A stretch of 64,000 nucleotides of DNA from Nomia melanderi. Taxonomy: Eukaryota; Arthropoda; Insecta; Hymenoptera; Halictidae. A model generated the notes under the pieces. The model was not told where the DNA came from. It ran no database searches and saw only the letters and a program-made list of their open reading frames with translations. The stretch lies in NCBI RefSeq assembly GCF_051020985.1, contig NC_135003.1, positions 3,372,001-3,436,000 on the forward strand, given 5' to 3'. Within the stretch, counting starts at the first letter, position 1, and every line of letters starts with the position of its first letter. A program made the translations under genes and the position numbers. Positions 13,501 through 27,359 of the stretch are shown here, one piece after another.

Positions 13501-16500
13501 CGGGGACCCGCGGATCCCTCTGATACCGGGGACCAGGCTATCGCCGTACGGATTTGATGTCCGCAATAAAACAAAGATTCGATGCCCATATCGAAGGTGT
13601 TTATGACTTATAAAGTGAATGGAAAAAAGGTGGAGAGAGGGGCAAAGGAGTGTAACAGAGGAGAGAAACGTCGATGATAGAGCGTAACCGGAGGGATCGT
13701 TCCAGATGAAAATTACACTCGCGAAAGAGCTCTTCCTCTTGTGTCGTTATATCCGGTATTATTAGGCGTGTCGCTTTCCCGGTGACGGACGCTTCGGTCG
13801 CGTATAACCGTCGTTAAATTGAGCGTCGCAGATGTTAAGGAGAGAACAAGAAACGCGCGGAACAGGCGGATACCTTTTGTTTTGGTCTTGTTTGATGTTT
13901 TTATAACAGTGCTCGGATTACACTGGACGATTATCTCGGTGCATCTGGGAACAATTGTGCTGAGTGAGGTTTTCTTATTGTTTTTCATTAGTCCTGTTCG
14001 GTAGTTGGAGTAGTTTTCATGGAAATATTAGATCATCTCTAATTTGAGCTACTCACTGAGCAAATCGATTAACTCCAGAAAACAAAAAGTAGAGAAAAGT
14101 AATGGTACAGTTGTATATTGATTTTGAAAATTTCTCTTCAAATCAAATAATCATTGTGGAATGTATTTTACTTTGTTATTATTGGTACAGCTTTAATCTA
14201 AGGAATATGTAAATGCGTAAAATAGTGTATACTTGAAGTCGTTTTTATTATTACTGCAGTTTTTACATGGATAAAAGACTTTTTACTATTTTGTGGTATC
14301 AAACCCAGTCCTAATGAAATTTATTTTGAATATAAAGAGTTAAGAGCCAATTATGAAAAAACGGTACAATACATTAAACGTAACGTTACATAAGTTTCCT
14401 TTTCCTTCTGCAAATTTGCAATTTAGTTTGTATTATAGTACTAGAATTTCTAGATTTCTAGATTTCTAATTGAATTTAAGGGACATAAATGTTATACATA
14501 TTAAAAAATGTTATTGCTTTAATTAGTTTCAAAATTGTTTCTTTTTTGGGAAATTAATAAAAAGAAAATAATTTTTGCGAGTTTTCAAAGAAATGAGGAA
14601 TCAAAGTATTAAATCATAATATAGGTTTTAGATTTTTCAATACACTGAAAATTTTGGAGTAAAAGGATATTCTTGCTAATAATCTAAAATTTTGTTTCGT
14701 ACACCTATATATTAGCCAACTACTGTTGATCTATCATGAGGGATTCTCATGGCATATATTTCAAACGACTAAACCTAAACAACTAATACTGTGCTTTTTA
14801 CCTTTACATTTTCAAAATTTAACAGTTTAGTATCTGAAACATTTCTGAAAAAAACTAATATGTTTCATTTTAACATATTTGTATCTTAACCTATTATATT
14901 GCATTAATACTAACCGTATACTACATTACACATATTTTCCCGCGTCATTTCTTGGTTCAAAATATAAAACTAAGTAGAAACACGGAGGATACAAATTATC
15001 CAGTAAAATTTATTGACTGTTATTAATTTATTTTATTTCGTAAATAATAATAAAATATTATCGTTTTATGCCAGTGTAGCCATCCCGGTTGTCACAGTGT
15101 AAATACACTCCTGGTCGAAAACAGGTACGAACGATAAATTATGCGCAAAGTATTAGAGTCACGTACGAACAATGCGTGTCACTGGAACGATACCGGAGAC
15201 GATATTAATGAAATAATAACGAAACAGGCCCGGTCGTTTTTCAACGCGGGCTTTCGCAGCGTGATCCGCGCCGTGCCGCGCGGACAATAACTTTCTTGCT
15301 AATTATGAAATAGTGATACGAGCACGGTGCGCATATAAACATCGTAACACTCCGAAAAACACGAAGCCAATTATCTGCCGCCTGGTGAGAACGGACGTAC
15401 GCCCTCTCATAAAGTGGTCGACGCGCGCGAAACCGCAACGAACAACGAGCAAAAATCAACAATGGACCCCGGGGGCTGATCCCCTAGCTGAAACAATACG
15501 TTACGCGATACGCTAAAGCTGCCTAAATCTCGTGTGACAACGTAAAACGGCGTCGTACACGCTAGTAAGAAAAATATAATTGATAAGAAACAGAGTTGCT
15601 CTTCTATCGTTTATTACGTGCTACGATTAGGATAATTTCGGGGTTAATGGCCACTCCAATTATCATATATAAATAATTAATGCAATTATTGTTTCAATTG
15701 ATGTTTTCTGGTTTGTAATTTTATTTCTTGTCGGTTCTTTTAATTGACATTTAAATGTGTTTCAAAGAAAATATGATCAACTACCCTGGAATTACCCTAT
15801 AGATGATCTATAATTTGTCATAGTTGTGTGATTAATCTTAAGTGGTTAATTTGAGAGAATCTGTATAAATCCGTGCTAATCACAAACCTTTTATAGGAGT
15901 CTAATTAAAAGGTTTTCAACTTAGGGGGATGAAAGACAATTTAAATTGTTATTAAGTTTAATAATAATACCAATTTCCTAGAGTAATACGAGAAACAAAC
16001 AATTACCTTCAAAATGAATAAATTAATCTTATTAATTTCCAGAACCAGAAATCCTGGAATCCTGAAGAATACAGGTGACCAAAGAAGGAATGATCGTAAA
16101 GATTAAAATAAATAAACTAATTGAATAATATCGAAGAGAGCTTTGACAGTCAAAGGGGGACGATGTTAATTGCGTGGTGCGCGAATAAGTTCGACGTTGA
16201 AATTTTCCCAATAACAAGGTTTAAACGAAGTAACATTCCTCGGAGTCGTTTGTGGCGTCCGGAATTTTCGATGTTACGCTCTCGTTCCGCGAAAATATAC
16301 TGGCGTTTCTGGCGGCTGGCAGCGACAGGGCCCGCAATTTCGGCACCGTGGGCCATTAACATTGTTACGCGGGTGGCGGCGTTGTCGGGCCCGAGAACCA
16401 TAAGATCGCTTGACTTTAATTTTAATTTAAAATCGTTGCGCCCGACGAAGAGGACCACCTACGATCAGTAAGGCGGTCCGTCTCACTTCCTGGGAACAGA

Positions 16501-19500
16501 GAGCTCGCCGCTGAACCGACCGGACTGCCAGCAGTTCACTTGGATTTCGTTTGAACACGGCCCCAACAGCTTAGAGTTCAACTCGAGTCGATCAATGGGG
16601 ACGAAAAGAAAACAAGAATCGTCGAATTTGTTCGGCCCGAAGGGAACGCGCGGAGAATAGACAGCACGGTTAGCGATGAACGCGAACGGTTCAGTAGGTT
16701 GAACAATTGTTTCCTATACGATTTAGGTGTAGATTGTGTAGAATAATCTTAATTTAGTGTAGATAAATTAAAAATGAAAATATTGAAATATTTTCGTCAA
16801 TAATCTATAGAATACCTGAATATTCTTGCTTTTTATGTTTTTAGGTACGTAATATGAAGGCTGTTGAAGGCAAGGCTGAAGTGTTCTTTGATTAAAGCGA
16901 AGTTAAGTTTGACTATTACTACTTGGTTTACGGGCAATTTTGATTGATGCAATTACAGCAATATGTATTTTAATTGTCTGTTTTAAACCTTTAACTTCTA
17001 AGATTTAAATAAGAACTCTAGGAACAATAGAATAATTTGTAGAATGAATGTCTGTAAACCTAGTATTAAACAGAGTAATCCTCTTACTAGAAGAAAGGAA
17101 AAACGTCAATCTGCCCGACGTCTAATGATCATCGAAACATTAAAATTAAAAACGATTTCGCTTTACCCATACCATCCACTATCAAGGTATCGGTTTTTAG
17201 TATTCGATATTGTCGCACTGGTGTAGATCAGTTGCTTCTGTTTTTGGGTCTCTAGCAAGAAGAATTACTGTGTACATCTATCACTATTAGGTCATAAATA
17301 TGAAATGTTAAATTTCTTATTAGTCCCAAGTCGACCGTTTAAGCGATTAATGATATGTTTAAAAGTTACAAGCTTTTCATTTACGAGGAAAGAACGCATA
17401 TACCCAAACGATAAATATTTTAATTAATAAACTAATTATTTGAACCAAAAAGCCAATCTCTTTCTCTTTCGAATAATCCAACATTCCATATTACCCTCTT
17501 GAACACATGCCACGAGTGATCAGCGGCCATCAGTAGAGTCGCCACGAGCCTCGGTTCTCCAGGTAGCGGCGTAGCCGAGTCGGAGGCGGATGGTCATTGT
17601 TAAGACCTCCCACTGGGACCGCGACTCCTTGTCATCGCTCACATCGTCTGCGGCGAAGAAACAGTCACAACACGGCCGCGAGTGACGAGGAAATGCGTAA
17701 TTACTTTGTCGTAAATGCGCATGCACGCGTCCTACGGTGGCACTCGCCTCCTCCGCTCGCAGGACAACCTAACCGGCAAGAGGATCGGGGTTAGCCATTC
17801 GAAAGATAGCGAAGCGATCGAATAAGGATCACGAATCGGAAGCGAAGAGGATCGAGCGGGACAATTAAGAACGGACACGAAGCGGTTACGTGTACCCCGG
17901 AACGTAACGAACCGTGATCGGTCCCCTCTTCTCCCCTACGCTCTCCTTTCTCTTCCTCCTTTTTTCCCGTCCCGATACTCGGGTTTAATATATTATCGCT
18001 TATTAATACACCAAAGAAACGGAGACAAATACGGAGTAGCGGCACTAATGCGGCACACCAAAGATTTATCGTCTTACACGTGCCTCGATTTATCAAGTAC
18101 CCAGTGCGCAACGGCTACTTCCACGCGCGGGGGCCAACCGCGTCCAGTCACGTGAACGAAGAAATATGATCAGCAACGCGGAGCCACATACGTTTCGTAA
18201 ATCTTGTCGATTCGTTAAGTTAAGCCTGTTGTATTAACCGGAGAGGCGATAAACGTCTCGCTAAGCGTGCTACTAAGTCGGCCTACCCGATCGTTCCATG
18301 GTGCCAGGCTTAAAAGAACAAAGGAGGGACTGGCAGAGACAAACGAAAAGAGAGGGAGGCTCTAGTCGAAGACGAGGCGACGAATCGATAAAAAAAGATT
18401 GGCCGATTGGCGTGCGGTCAGAGAACGAAATTTGCTATCGCTCGCGCGCGATAGCTGTGTAATGACGATAATAAGCGCAATTTATAAAGCAGTCGCCGGA
18501 GACATCCATAAATCGCGGCATCAGCGCGCGGCTTAACAGCCTGCGAATTCTATACCGAACAGCATTGTGCAGCGCGCGTGTTCAACAGGGACAACATTCC
18601 CAGAACCGTCTAGCCTCGGACCATCAACGGGCCTTTTACTTACCTGCGCCCGTAGGCACCGGAACCCACGATTCATCGTCGGATATAAATCGACATCCTC
18701 CCAGTCCGACGCGGGGCGGCGTGTCGCGCGACGGTACACGCGTGGACGTGGCTACGACGCCGCCGCCGCCGCACGCCTACTGCCAGGTCGCCGTATGTAT
18801 ATCCGGAACGGGCAGCACCGTGTGCGGCCGCCGCGCCGCGCCGCGCCGGTACGCCGGGAACGATTTGTGCGGATCTCGTCGGGTCCCCGGGGACTAACCT
18901 TCACGCCGTCAGCTTTTAAATCGCAATTTTCCACGCATAATTCCGCGACCGCCTCGCGCGCCAACGAACCTCGGCCTCGGTTCACTCAATAGCCGATCGT
19001 GTTCGATCATCCCGCGGCGATAATCATTGATGGTGTTGGATTTTTTGGAATCTTCGATTATGATAGTGCTGGATATGGAGAACTCTGCTGTCCCTATTCA
19101 ACACTTCTCCTAACAAAATTAAACATTGTTGGTGGTATTTAATGTTTTGTTAACAGTAGAGCTGTTAGACGGGCTGAAGTGACCTATTGGAAAAGTAAAT
19201 CTGGTTTTGTAGACTAATTTTAAATACATTTATTTAGTTATACATTCATTTTTAACGATGACACATACTGCCGCGTTATATTAATTAAAACGTTCCATTT
19301 CGATTCCAAATAAAAGAAATAACATCATTAATCAGTTCACTATTCTACAATAATTCTACCATCGCCGATACTCTAAACAAACACTCAACAAATGCACCAA
19401 TGGCTACATTTTCCAATGCTATTCAAGCTTTCTACAGGGTGAAATTTCATCCGCGCTAACCTTGAAGGGGCTAAAGCAAGCAACAGCAGCGCACCTGCCG

Positions 19501-19580
19501 GGCCGGCCGTTTCGCGTACCTTTCCCCGGCGATTTCTTATTTCCCGTAGGAGCGTGGGCCTTTTATCGCGGGGGCAGCTC

Positions 19581-19587
19581 TATAAAA
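19581..19587 (+). promoter_or_regulatory. Possible TATA box in a CpG-rich block
   Basis: CTATAAAATAG sits in otherwise GC-rich sequence, followed by a CpG-rich stretch and an open frame from 19657. A TATA box at the edge of a CpG-rich block could mark a start site on the + strand. No initiator motif or confirmed downstream exon backs it. Confidence 0.2.
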
Positions 19588-19844
19588 TAGAGGCCGCGCG
19601 GTACGCGAAACGGCACACGAGCGGGGCCCGGGCCGACCGACAACCCCAGATTCCGCTTGAACCGGATTTATTTTATCGGCCGTAGGAACACGTGCGTTTC
19701 ACCCCGGCCAGGCATGGCACACGGTTGCTCGTCAGGAGAGGAGAGAAACCTCTCTTCCCAGCGTTCACCTTCCGTCGAGAGCGACGCACCTTCCCCACCA
19801 ACCGATCGTACCGTGCCTCCTCCACCCCCACGATCGCTCGTCTT

Positions 19845-19865
19845 CTCGCTCGCTCGCTCGCTCGC
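19845..19865 (+). repeat. TCGC tetranucleotide microsatellite
   Basis: About five tandem TCGC units lie in a pyrimidine-rich, CpG-rich segment. Confidence 0.75.
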
Positions 19866-21971
19866 GCCACTTTCGAGGCGGAGGGAAGTGGATTTTGCCC
19901 ACGTGCACCGTCGTCCACCCACGGGGGCCGATACAATGAGAACCGGGATTTATGCCGCAACTCGCGCTAATATAAAGGCCAATTTATTTCATACGCGAAC
20001 GCGCGACGAAGAGAGGGCTCTCCTCTCGCCTTCGCCCAACCCGCCAACCCCCTCGCCGGTCGCGCGTACCCTTCGTTCACCGGGGACAAGAGCGGCGCGG
20101 CACCGGACCCGCAACACGGCAGCGAAATTTATACATGATAAGTTTCGTACAATGGTTCGAATTTATCGAGGAAACAATGCCGGACATCGTGCACCGCTAA
20201 TACACGGGCCCTTCGACCGCGAGAGTTAACGACCCCGAACCGGACCGCCGATAGTTCCTTTAATGTCTTCCTCTCGCGGTCCTTTATCCCACGGAGCGCA
20301 CTCGTTGCGAGAGATTGAAATTATAGACATCGTCGGACGGTTTTATCGAAGCCGAGTTACGACGGCTGAACAAGGGATCGAAGGCACGACGGCGTAGCGG
20401 CTCCGCCGTGATTCGTTAGTGTGTATTAGATTGTACGATCGTGTAATTACATTGTAGTTTTGATGTATTTATGACACGCGCGAACGATTGAAATGAGATT
20501 TAGTGAGCTTGTTTGAGAGCGCTTGGAGAGATTTGTATTTTAGGGAACTTCGTGGAACTTCTGTTTGCCTGCTACGTCTAAAGCGCGAGAAATTTTAATT
20601 AAATATGTTCCTTTTCATTTGTATGCGATTTGTTATGTGATTTAAGATTTATAGTATATTTAATAGAGGTCATACTTGTTTACAGATATTTTGATTAAAT
20701 GCAAATAAGAATAACATCAAAGTTAATTTAATATACACTATGAATAGTATAATACAATAATAGTAAATTATTTTCATATTTTTATTTCAATATTATCACT
20801 ATACATGTTTTAAAATAAGAAAAAGATTTCCGAATAGAAGAAATAAAATTTTAAGTTTTTTTAACTAAAGTAGTGTTTATAATCCTGAAATTTTATAAAA
20901 ATTTGCAAATTAATAATTGGATGCGGATTTTTCATCTCATAGAATACGAAAAAGATATAACAATTATACAATATTAAAAATACATAAATTATTCAAAGTG
21001 TAGTAGTTTTTATAATAATTATTAAGGAAAATTTGTTTCTATAGTAATCCTACGTTTCTAAGTATATTCTCAAAAATTTGAATTTTCATAAAGTCTATTA
21101 ATAACAATACTATACAATAATAAGATTACAGCTGTGATTGGTGATATATTTAAACGATCACGCCGCGAAATAGGAAGTGATCGACGGTTTGGCTACAACA
21201 AGAAGTCCCAGAAAGGAATTCCTCGAGTCAAAGGACGTTAAAGGAATTGAATAGAAATCATAAAGAATTTCGAAGCGCGGTGGGTCCCCGTGCAACGAAT
21301 ACGAGGACTCGTTTTCTCTCTTTCCAGCGTCCCATTCACCGCAGTCAGGTTCCAGGGGTGCCTCAGTAATTTATTTCCAGCGCATCGGGATCCCCGCATA
21401 ACGACTGCAGTATTTGGTTAATATGATTTCCCGAAGTGGTAGTTAAATCTAAACGGGGGTCTTAACGTGGCGCTTACGAGTGTTATGTAAATAGAGGCTC
21501 CGCCGGAAAACCGGCAACCATCGTTCAAACGTGGTCATCAATATGACTAACTACGGGCTCCGTGGAGTTCCAAAAATATCCGTTTTGGGGATGAAACACT
21601 ATATCAGGGGAGGCGAACATTATTCAGTATCCATTCTTCTATGATGGTTACAAGTGACTAGTGTTACTAAATTATGACTAATGTTACTGATGTTAATAAA
21701 TTATGTAATATGTAATTTTTTAATTATAGTGTTCACATTAATCTCATCAATTTTGTTAAGGATAGCAAGAGATACTTTTAGTTTCTGGTTAATCACATTT
21801 TATGCGATTTAAGTAAATTTTAACCCATTGAAAAAGAAAAAAAAATAGTTATTAACGCATTAAGAAAAATAGTTTGCGAGGATAATTATAATTGAAGGAT
21901 GAATACATGTAATTATGACGATATTGAAAAACCAATGTCCACAAATTTAACTATTTGATTTTAAGATCGAA

Positions 21972-22193
21972 TTAACCCTTTGTGGACGAAAATTCTTCGA
22001 AATATACAAAACCTTCAGCAGATGAAGCTGAATTATATATCGATTGTGTAAACAATAGAAAAAAGGAAACTACGTGTCGATCTCTTACTGTTCGAGTAAT
22101 TAAATCGTTTATTCGCGTCTCAGTCTTCCAAATACGAACATTTTATCTCGCCGAAATGTCGAAGTTCATTTGCAAAGGGTTAATTGTCAAATC
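21972..22193. mobile_element. TTAA-flanked miniature element with TTAACCCTTTG ends
   Basis: The 222-bp unit begins TTAACCCTTTGTGGACGAA and ends TTTGCAAAGGGTTAA, so the terminal 11 bases are perfect inverted repeats bounded by TTAA. An open frame inside does not resemble a transposase. It fits a piggyBac-like MITE. Confidence 0.7.
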
Positions 22194-24075
22194 AAGTCTA
22201 TAGGTAATCTATAGGTGTATGTGTTTGCCTCAGTGTGCTTACTAAAGTTCAGAACATACTTTATCGGGATATTATCTTATCGATGAAAACCTGCAAAATT
22301 CATTTATTGTAAATTTTTGATATGTTAGATACTTTGAATTGAATTATGTTTAGATAAAATGTAAATAATGTAAAAACGCGAGTGCTTACTGGAACGCCAT
22401 TATAATAAATATCGTAAGTTAAATTAACTTAAGCCGAAAGGATGCATCTTGGAAGATTACTGTGAAGAAGTGTATTAAAACTACGTAGTCAAACTGTTGC
22501 AATTTTACGACCTATTATAAATTGCAGAATTAAGGGGCACGTAGCGAACGAGACAAGTTACCAACATTATGATCTTCATGGTTATAAAACTAGAATCAGT
22601 GAGAGTTTAAAATATAAATTTAATTCAGAGTATACTGTAGATGTGTCAGGGAAAGTAAGAATAATGTTTTACAAAAGTGATATCCTTAAGTGAAACTTCT
22701 AATCAAATTTGAAATGTTTTAAAAAATTATTTCTCCTCAAAACTTCAAGAATTTATTATATATCATATTTGTGTAAGTAATAGTTGTGTACATAATTACA
22801 ATAATTATGTAAATAAATATTATAAGAAGATATTAGTCCGAATGTTGGTTTGAATGCTGCATTACTGACTTGAACTACTCGAACTATGCACTTGACGATA
22901 CTATCACTTACTTTAATATTGATTTTACTCTTTTCCTTCAAAAATAATTCAAATTAAATTTCAATATTACATCTACAGTACAATAAAATTTTCTTTTCAT
23001 ATAGAACACTGTATTATGACTAAAAATAAGTAAAAAATAACCAAATAAGAATCATTCGACAAAGAAACTGTTAATTATGAAAAAAATATATTTAATACAG
23101 TGTTCTTACAATATTTTTCTTTTTAAAATACTAAATACTTCAAATCTACCTACAAAGAATTTCACTAAATATCCATAAAACTACCGAATAAATATCAACT
23201 CCTTACATGATCCTCCGATTCCCGTAAGGACGCAAAGACGACCAGCATCAATCCAAGGCAAAATCTAATTAAAACATACTAAAAACTACGGTAAACACTG
23301 TGAAACAACAAATAGCCAGAACGAATCCAAGGATCGTCGTTTACACAAACAAGAAAACCCGACATCGTCCAGATTACAAGGAACCCGAATAACGAGTTAG
23401 CTGGTCGCCCGGGTTGACCAAAGCTCGCACGCTTCACCCCGTAACATAAAGATCCGGGGACTGCTCTAGGGCGAAAAAAAGCTTCAAATTGATGAAGTAT
23501 CGTCATCGTCGAAACCCTGATACCCCCAGGTACAAAACACGTCCGGGCGCGGTGCGCGCACACGGTCTAACGAACCGAGAGCGGTCACCCTCCGTCTAAC
23601 TAACGACCCCGGTACTTTAAACTGTAACTTGTTCCGAACGTGTCGGCTGGCCTACGTGGGCATCGAAACAATGCGGCTGATGGACAATACTTATTAGTTT
23701 CGGAGGTGGGCGAGCATGCTCTTCCTCTTTCTCCACGTCGTTGTACCCCCATTGTACAAGTTGAAGGTATGAAGCGAGGCAGGCGAAACGCCTACAAGTC
23801 TGACAAGGTGCCAGCGCATCACTCCTGGAGTACACGAAACCGTCTAGAAGGGAACAGCTCTCCCCCTGCTGCCCCCCTCCGCCCCACCCTCGAATAAAAA
23901 CCCGACAACGGATTTCCCGACTCACCGTGATTAATTCAGACCCTCCCTGTTACACCGCCGCGGCACCAACCTATTTCGGACAGTGCACGACGTGTTCTTT
24001 TCTTTAGGGTTTCTTCTCCCTCAAATTGCGACCGACCTTGCGTGTTTGACGATTTTCTATACGGAAGCTTGTTAC
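22194..24075. other. Non-coding, AT-rich then GC-rich at 23.2-24.0 kb
   Basis: Nothing coding is supported. The GC-rich block at about 23220-24030 contains short opposing open frames without recognisable domains. Confidence 0.45.
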
Positions 24076-24400
24076 TTAACCCTTTGCGGTCGAATGTCGC
24101 CGTAATAACCACTTCGAGCTGTCATATTTAAAACTTTGTTGACCGGTAATTCTACGCAGAAGCTATCTCATACTACCGGTTATTATTCCGTAATTAAATA
24201 TGGAAGTGAGATAATTTAAATAAACTTCAATATACTTTATTTATATATAATAAATTGAAATGAAACTTTGGACATAGTTCTTAGATAACTTTGTATATTT
24301 TGCTTTTGCAATATTCTATATTGCCCTGTGTTTCAAAAATTGAAATAGCTAATGCAAGTGCAAACCCGAGTTAACTCGTGACCAATCAACAATGTGTTAA
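24076..24400. mobile_element. Degenerate TTAA-flanked element
   Basis: The left end is TTAACCCTTTGCGGTCGAAT. The proposed right end, read in reverse complement, is TTAACACATTGTTGATTGG. Both are bounded by TTAA, but the inverted repeat is weak beyond the first nine bases. The left end belongs to the same class as 21972-22193; the right boundary is uncertain. Confidence 0.4.
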
Positions 24401-25083
24401 AATCAATAGCTACAAATTAATGATTTAATTGTTCATATAATGAGAGAACGATACGTAATTTTCTTTTCTTCTGATATTTAATCGAATTAAACAAAATTAA
24501 AGAGATCAATAGAAGATGTAGCTAAACCGTAAATGAGTTGAAATATTAGGTATTTGTTAATTTTAATACTTTTCGGTGTCTGCTTATTACCCCCTAATTT
24601 GTAATAACGTGATAATTTGTTTGCGTGTACTACTGCTTATAGTTTAAATGGTGGTCTTCCTCATAAGTTCAAATTCTCATCAAACCATAATTTAATATAC
24701 GTAGGTTATGTATTTCTGAACACAATATTATTAAGTATACTAATAAATAGTATCAATACTATTACAAGAACACTCAACTTGTTAAACAAAATTTGGAATT
24801 TTTGGATTTAGAAAACAGAAGCAACTACAGTGGCCGCAGTAACGAACTTCTTTACAACTTCATATTAACAATGTTTCTATTTGTAATAACAGCAATGATT
24901 GCGAAAACAATGTTGAAATGCACTTTTTTGTTACGTCTCTAGTTTTCTGACTTCAGTTGTTAATTATAGGTATGTGTAAATAAATAATTTACTTATTAAC
25001 GTTGATTTCCTTTAATGTTATCAATTAGTTGCGTACCGCCAATGATACGTGTCGACATGAATGTATTAAACAAATATTTGTAC

Positions 25084-25238
25084 TTAACCAGTTAACTGTC
25101 TTTAACGAGTACACTCATCATGAAAAATGACAAGGTTTTGTTTTATGGCAAGTATACTCGTGAAAAGAGCTATAACTTATTTTTCGCGACACATTTTAGG
25201 TACATTTTTCAAAGCGGTACCAACAGGTAACTTGTTAA
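25084..25238. mobile_element. Partial copy of the 6069-type TTAA element
   Basis: It begins TTAACCAGTTAACTGTC followed by a TTTAACGAGTACAC segment close to the start of the full copies. It runs into the TTAA that opens the next copy. It is shorter than the 250-bp unit and probably internally deleted. Confidence 0.45.
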
Positions 25239-25484
25239 CCAGTTAACTGCGTTCGACGAGTATACACGTCATCTTAAACTTGAAATGATAGTAATCCTTT
25301 CAACAATAAATTATTTCTTTCTTCAAATAAACATGTAATTCTTCTTTGTTTTGCTTCGGTTTTTCAGTAAAAAATACCCTAGATACATTCGTCCTGCGTT
25401 TGACGAGTACACACTTCAATTTTTGATTTTATTGCGCGTAAAACGAGAGATTTTTTAAACTAAATTCCACAGTTAACAGGTTAA
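25235..25484. mobile_element. TTAA-flanked miniature element, copy 2 of the 6069-type family
   Basis: It starts TTAACCAGTTAACTGCG and ends CCACAGTTAACAGGTTAA, giving clearer terminal inverted repeats than the copy at 6069-6315. The two copies share most of their length. It is 250 bp and non-coding. TTAA boundaries and CC/GG ends point to a piggyBac-like MITE. Confidence 0.75.
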
Positions 25485-27359
25485 AAAAAGTACTGCACGT
25501 TCTTGAAAAAAAAATGACAAAAATCGTCTTTCGTTCGCAGCATCACCATGCGTTATACTTCTCGAGATTCATAGTGACGTTGCCAGGTCGGCGAGACAAT
25601 AAGAGAGCATAACGTCCGGCCGGGATGAACGTTGGAGGATTAACCGCGAGCGCACAACAAAGTCGATACCGCCGATCAATAAATCAGGCCTCGCGACCGG
25701 TTCGAGAGTGGTATTAAGGCCGTATCGCATTACGCGGAAAATAGGCCGTCCGAACGAATATTTGGACCGCGACCAGTCGGACCAGTCCCCGGTGGGGTCT
25801 TGCTAAGGATGCGTCCGCGGGTACCGAATCATGAATAAATTTTAACGAGATTGCACGCCGCGCCGCCGAGAACGAGCGAAAGTGGGGAGGGCCGGGCCAC
25901 TAGCTGTATGCGCACGGACGAAGGATGATAAATCAAGCTGCCTAATCAGACCGCTTCATCGAGCCCACTTTTTGGGAAGTTATTAGGGAGGCTGCCGGAA
26001 TGGAGAACCGATAACGCGGCCTAGCGAAAAAATCACCCGGGATGAAATTGAATAATGACATCGACGGAATGCGGCCGGACAAAACGAGCCCAGAGTTACA
26101 TGCGTTTTAACAATGTGCGATACAATATGCAAATCATGCTGAAAACAAAGTTATCCCTGTAGCGAGGGGAGATCCTGGAAGATATATTTCCGCGAGGAAT
26201 TGTTTATTTCTCTTGTATGAACTCGCTGACACTTATTACACGTGATTTCTATGGGATGTACCAAAGTGCTTAATTTATTGAATATTGTAGTATCTACGTT
26301 ATTTTGATGTGTTTCGTTTTCTTTTGGTTTTTTTCAATTTCCGTTTCTTTCGACGCTGCGGATGTTTGAAATAGTTAAGAATCATGTTTTTGATTATTGT
26401 TAAGCATTTACACATCATACATATGGTTTTCTATATTTTTATGATTAATTAACTTAAATTATGCTTAATTTCCATAAAGTTCTCTTGTAAAACTTAATAA
26501 GCGTAATAAATAATAAGAATTTTCGTCAGATCCATCCCTAAAATAGGTAAACCGGATTTCGATAACTAGATAAACAAGAGTTAAATAAACCTAAACCAAC
26601 TAAACATGTATCTTCGTTCTAATGAATTTAAAAGCTCTCCAACTGGATACGCGGCTTCAAAAAACTGTCGTTGAGTTTTTGCAACGTCCTCGCTTTCAAA
26701 TAAGTCCCATTTATATGCGAACAGGCTAATGCCAGTAACATTCGACGTAATACATTAAGAAGACAGAATTACGCTAGATAAGATCGTGCATGCAGAATAG
26801 TCATATAAGATTATCGTCAGCGAGCTGACGGGAAGACTGGCCGACCTGTGTGGTCTAATGCGACGAACACGATTCCAGCCGCCTAATCGGTGTTTTTCGA
26901 GAACATTCGAGGCAATTTCAGCTACCAAGGCGCGCGACCGAGCCTAATGAATAGCATTTAATTAAAGCCTATAAATCTGCAGCCAGGTCCCGAAGCGGAA
27001 CAGGGAATTTCACGGTCGACCGAAACGCCGAATCGGAAAGCTGTCGCCGGACAAGATTTTCGAGCAAGCAATAAAATTTCAGGAATGTGTTGCGCTCATT
27101 TAGAAACATAGAGCCCGGCGACTCAGTAACTTAGAATTCTGTTGATGCCGTTCGGTACCTTGTAAACCAGGTGCTTCCCGATTAATTGTAAGTGTTGCTT
27201 CGGTGCTGGGACGAATGGGAGATCGTTCGATCGAGAAGAGAATTGAAAGAAATATCCTTTTTTTCTGACAAGAAATCTTTAATTTGTAGAATATTCTAAT
27301 GTAATTGCTACGATTTCAAAACAATTTGTTCGCGTATTAGCGACATTGAGAATGCCGTA
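25485..27359. other. Non-coding with GC-rich blocks at 25.55-26.18 and 26.7-27.2 kb
   Basis: No exon is supported. The blocks contain short AT-rich motifs such as AATGAATAGCATTTAATTAA (near 26945) embedded in CpG-rich DNA. This resembles conserved regulatory modules, but conservation cannot be judged from one genome. Confidence 0.4.

Larger units (their letters stand above)
11827..21971. other. Ten kilobases of non-coding DNA with alternating GC-rich blocks
   Basis: CpG-rich blocks occur at about 12830-13700, 15100-15560, 16130-16680, 17500-19010, 19440-20430 and 21150-21560, between AT-rich spacers. The longest open frame (19657-20229, + strand) lies in the most GC-rich block, has overlapping open frames on the other strand and no recognisable domain. 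I do not call it a gene. Homeodomain-like ATTA cores cluster at 13467-13500, and a SOX-like CATTGTT lies in the 16.1-16.7 kb block. Regulatory function is inference. Confidence 0.45.

Noticed and set aside
19657..20229. 190-codon + strand open frame
   Set aside because: Pro/Arg/Ser-rich translation of a CpG-rich block with overlapping open frames on both strands and no recognisable motif. The possible TATA box upstream is noted but is not enough.
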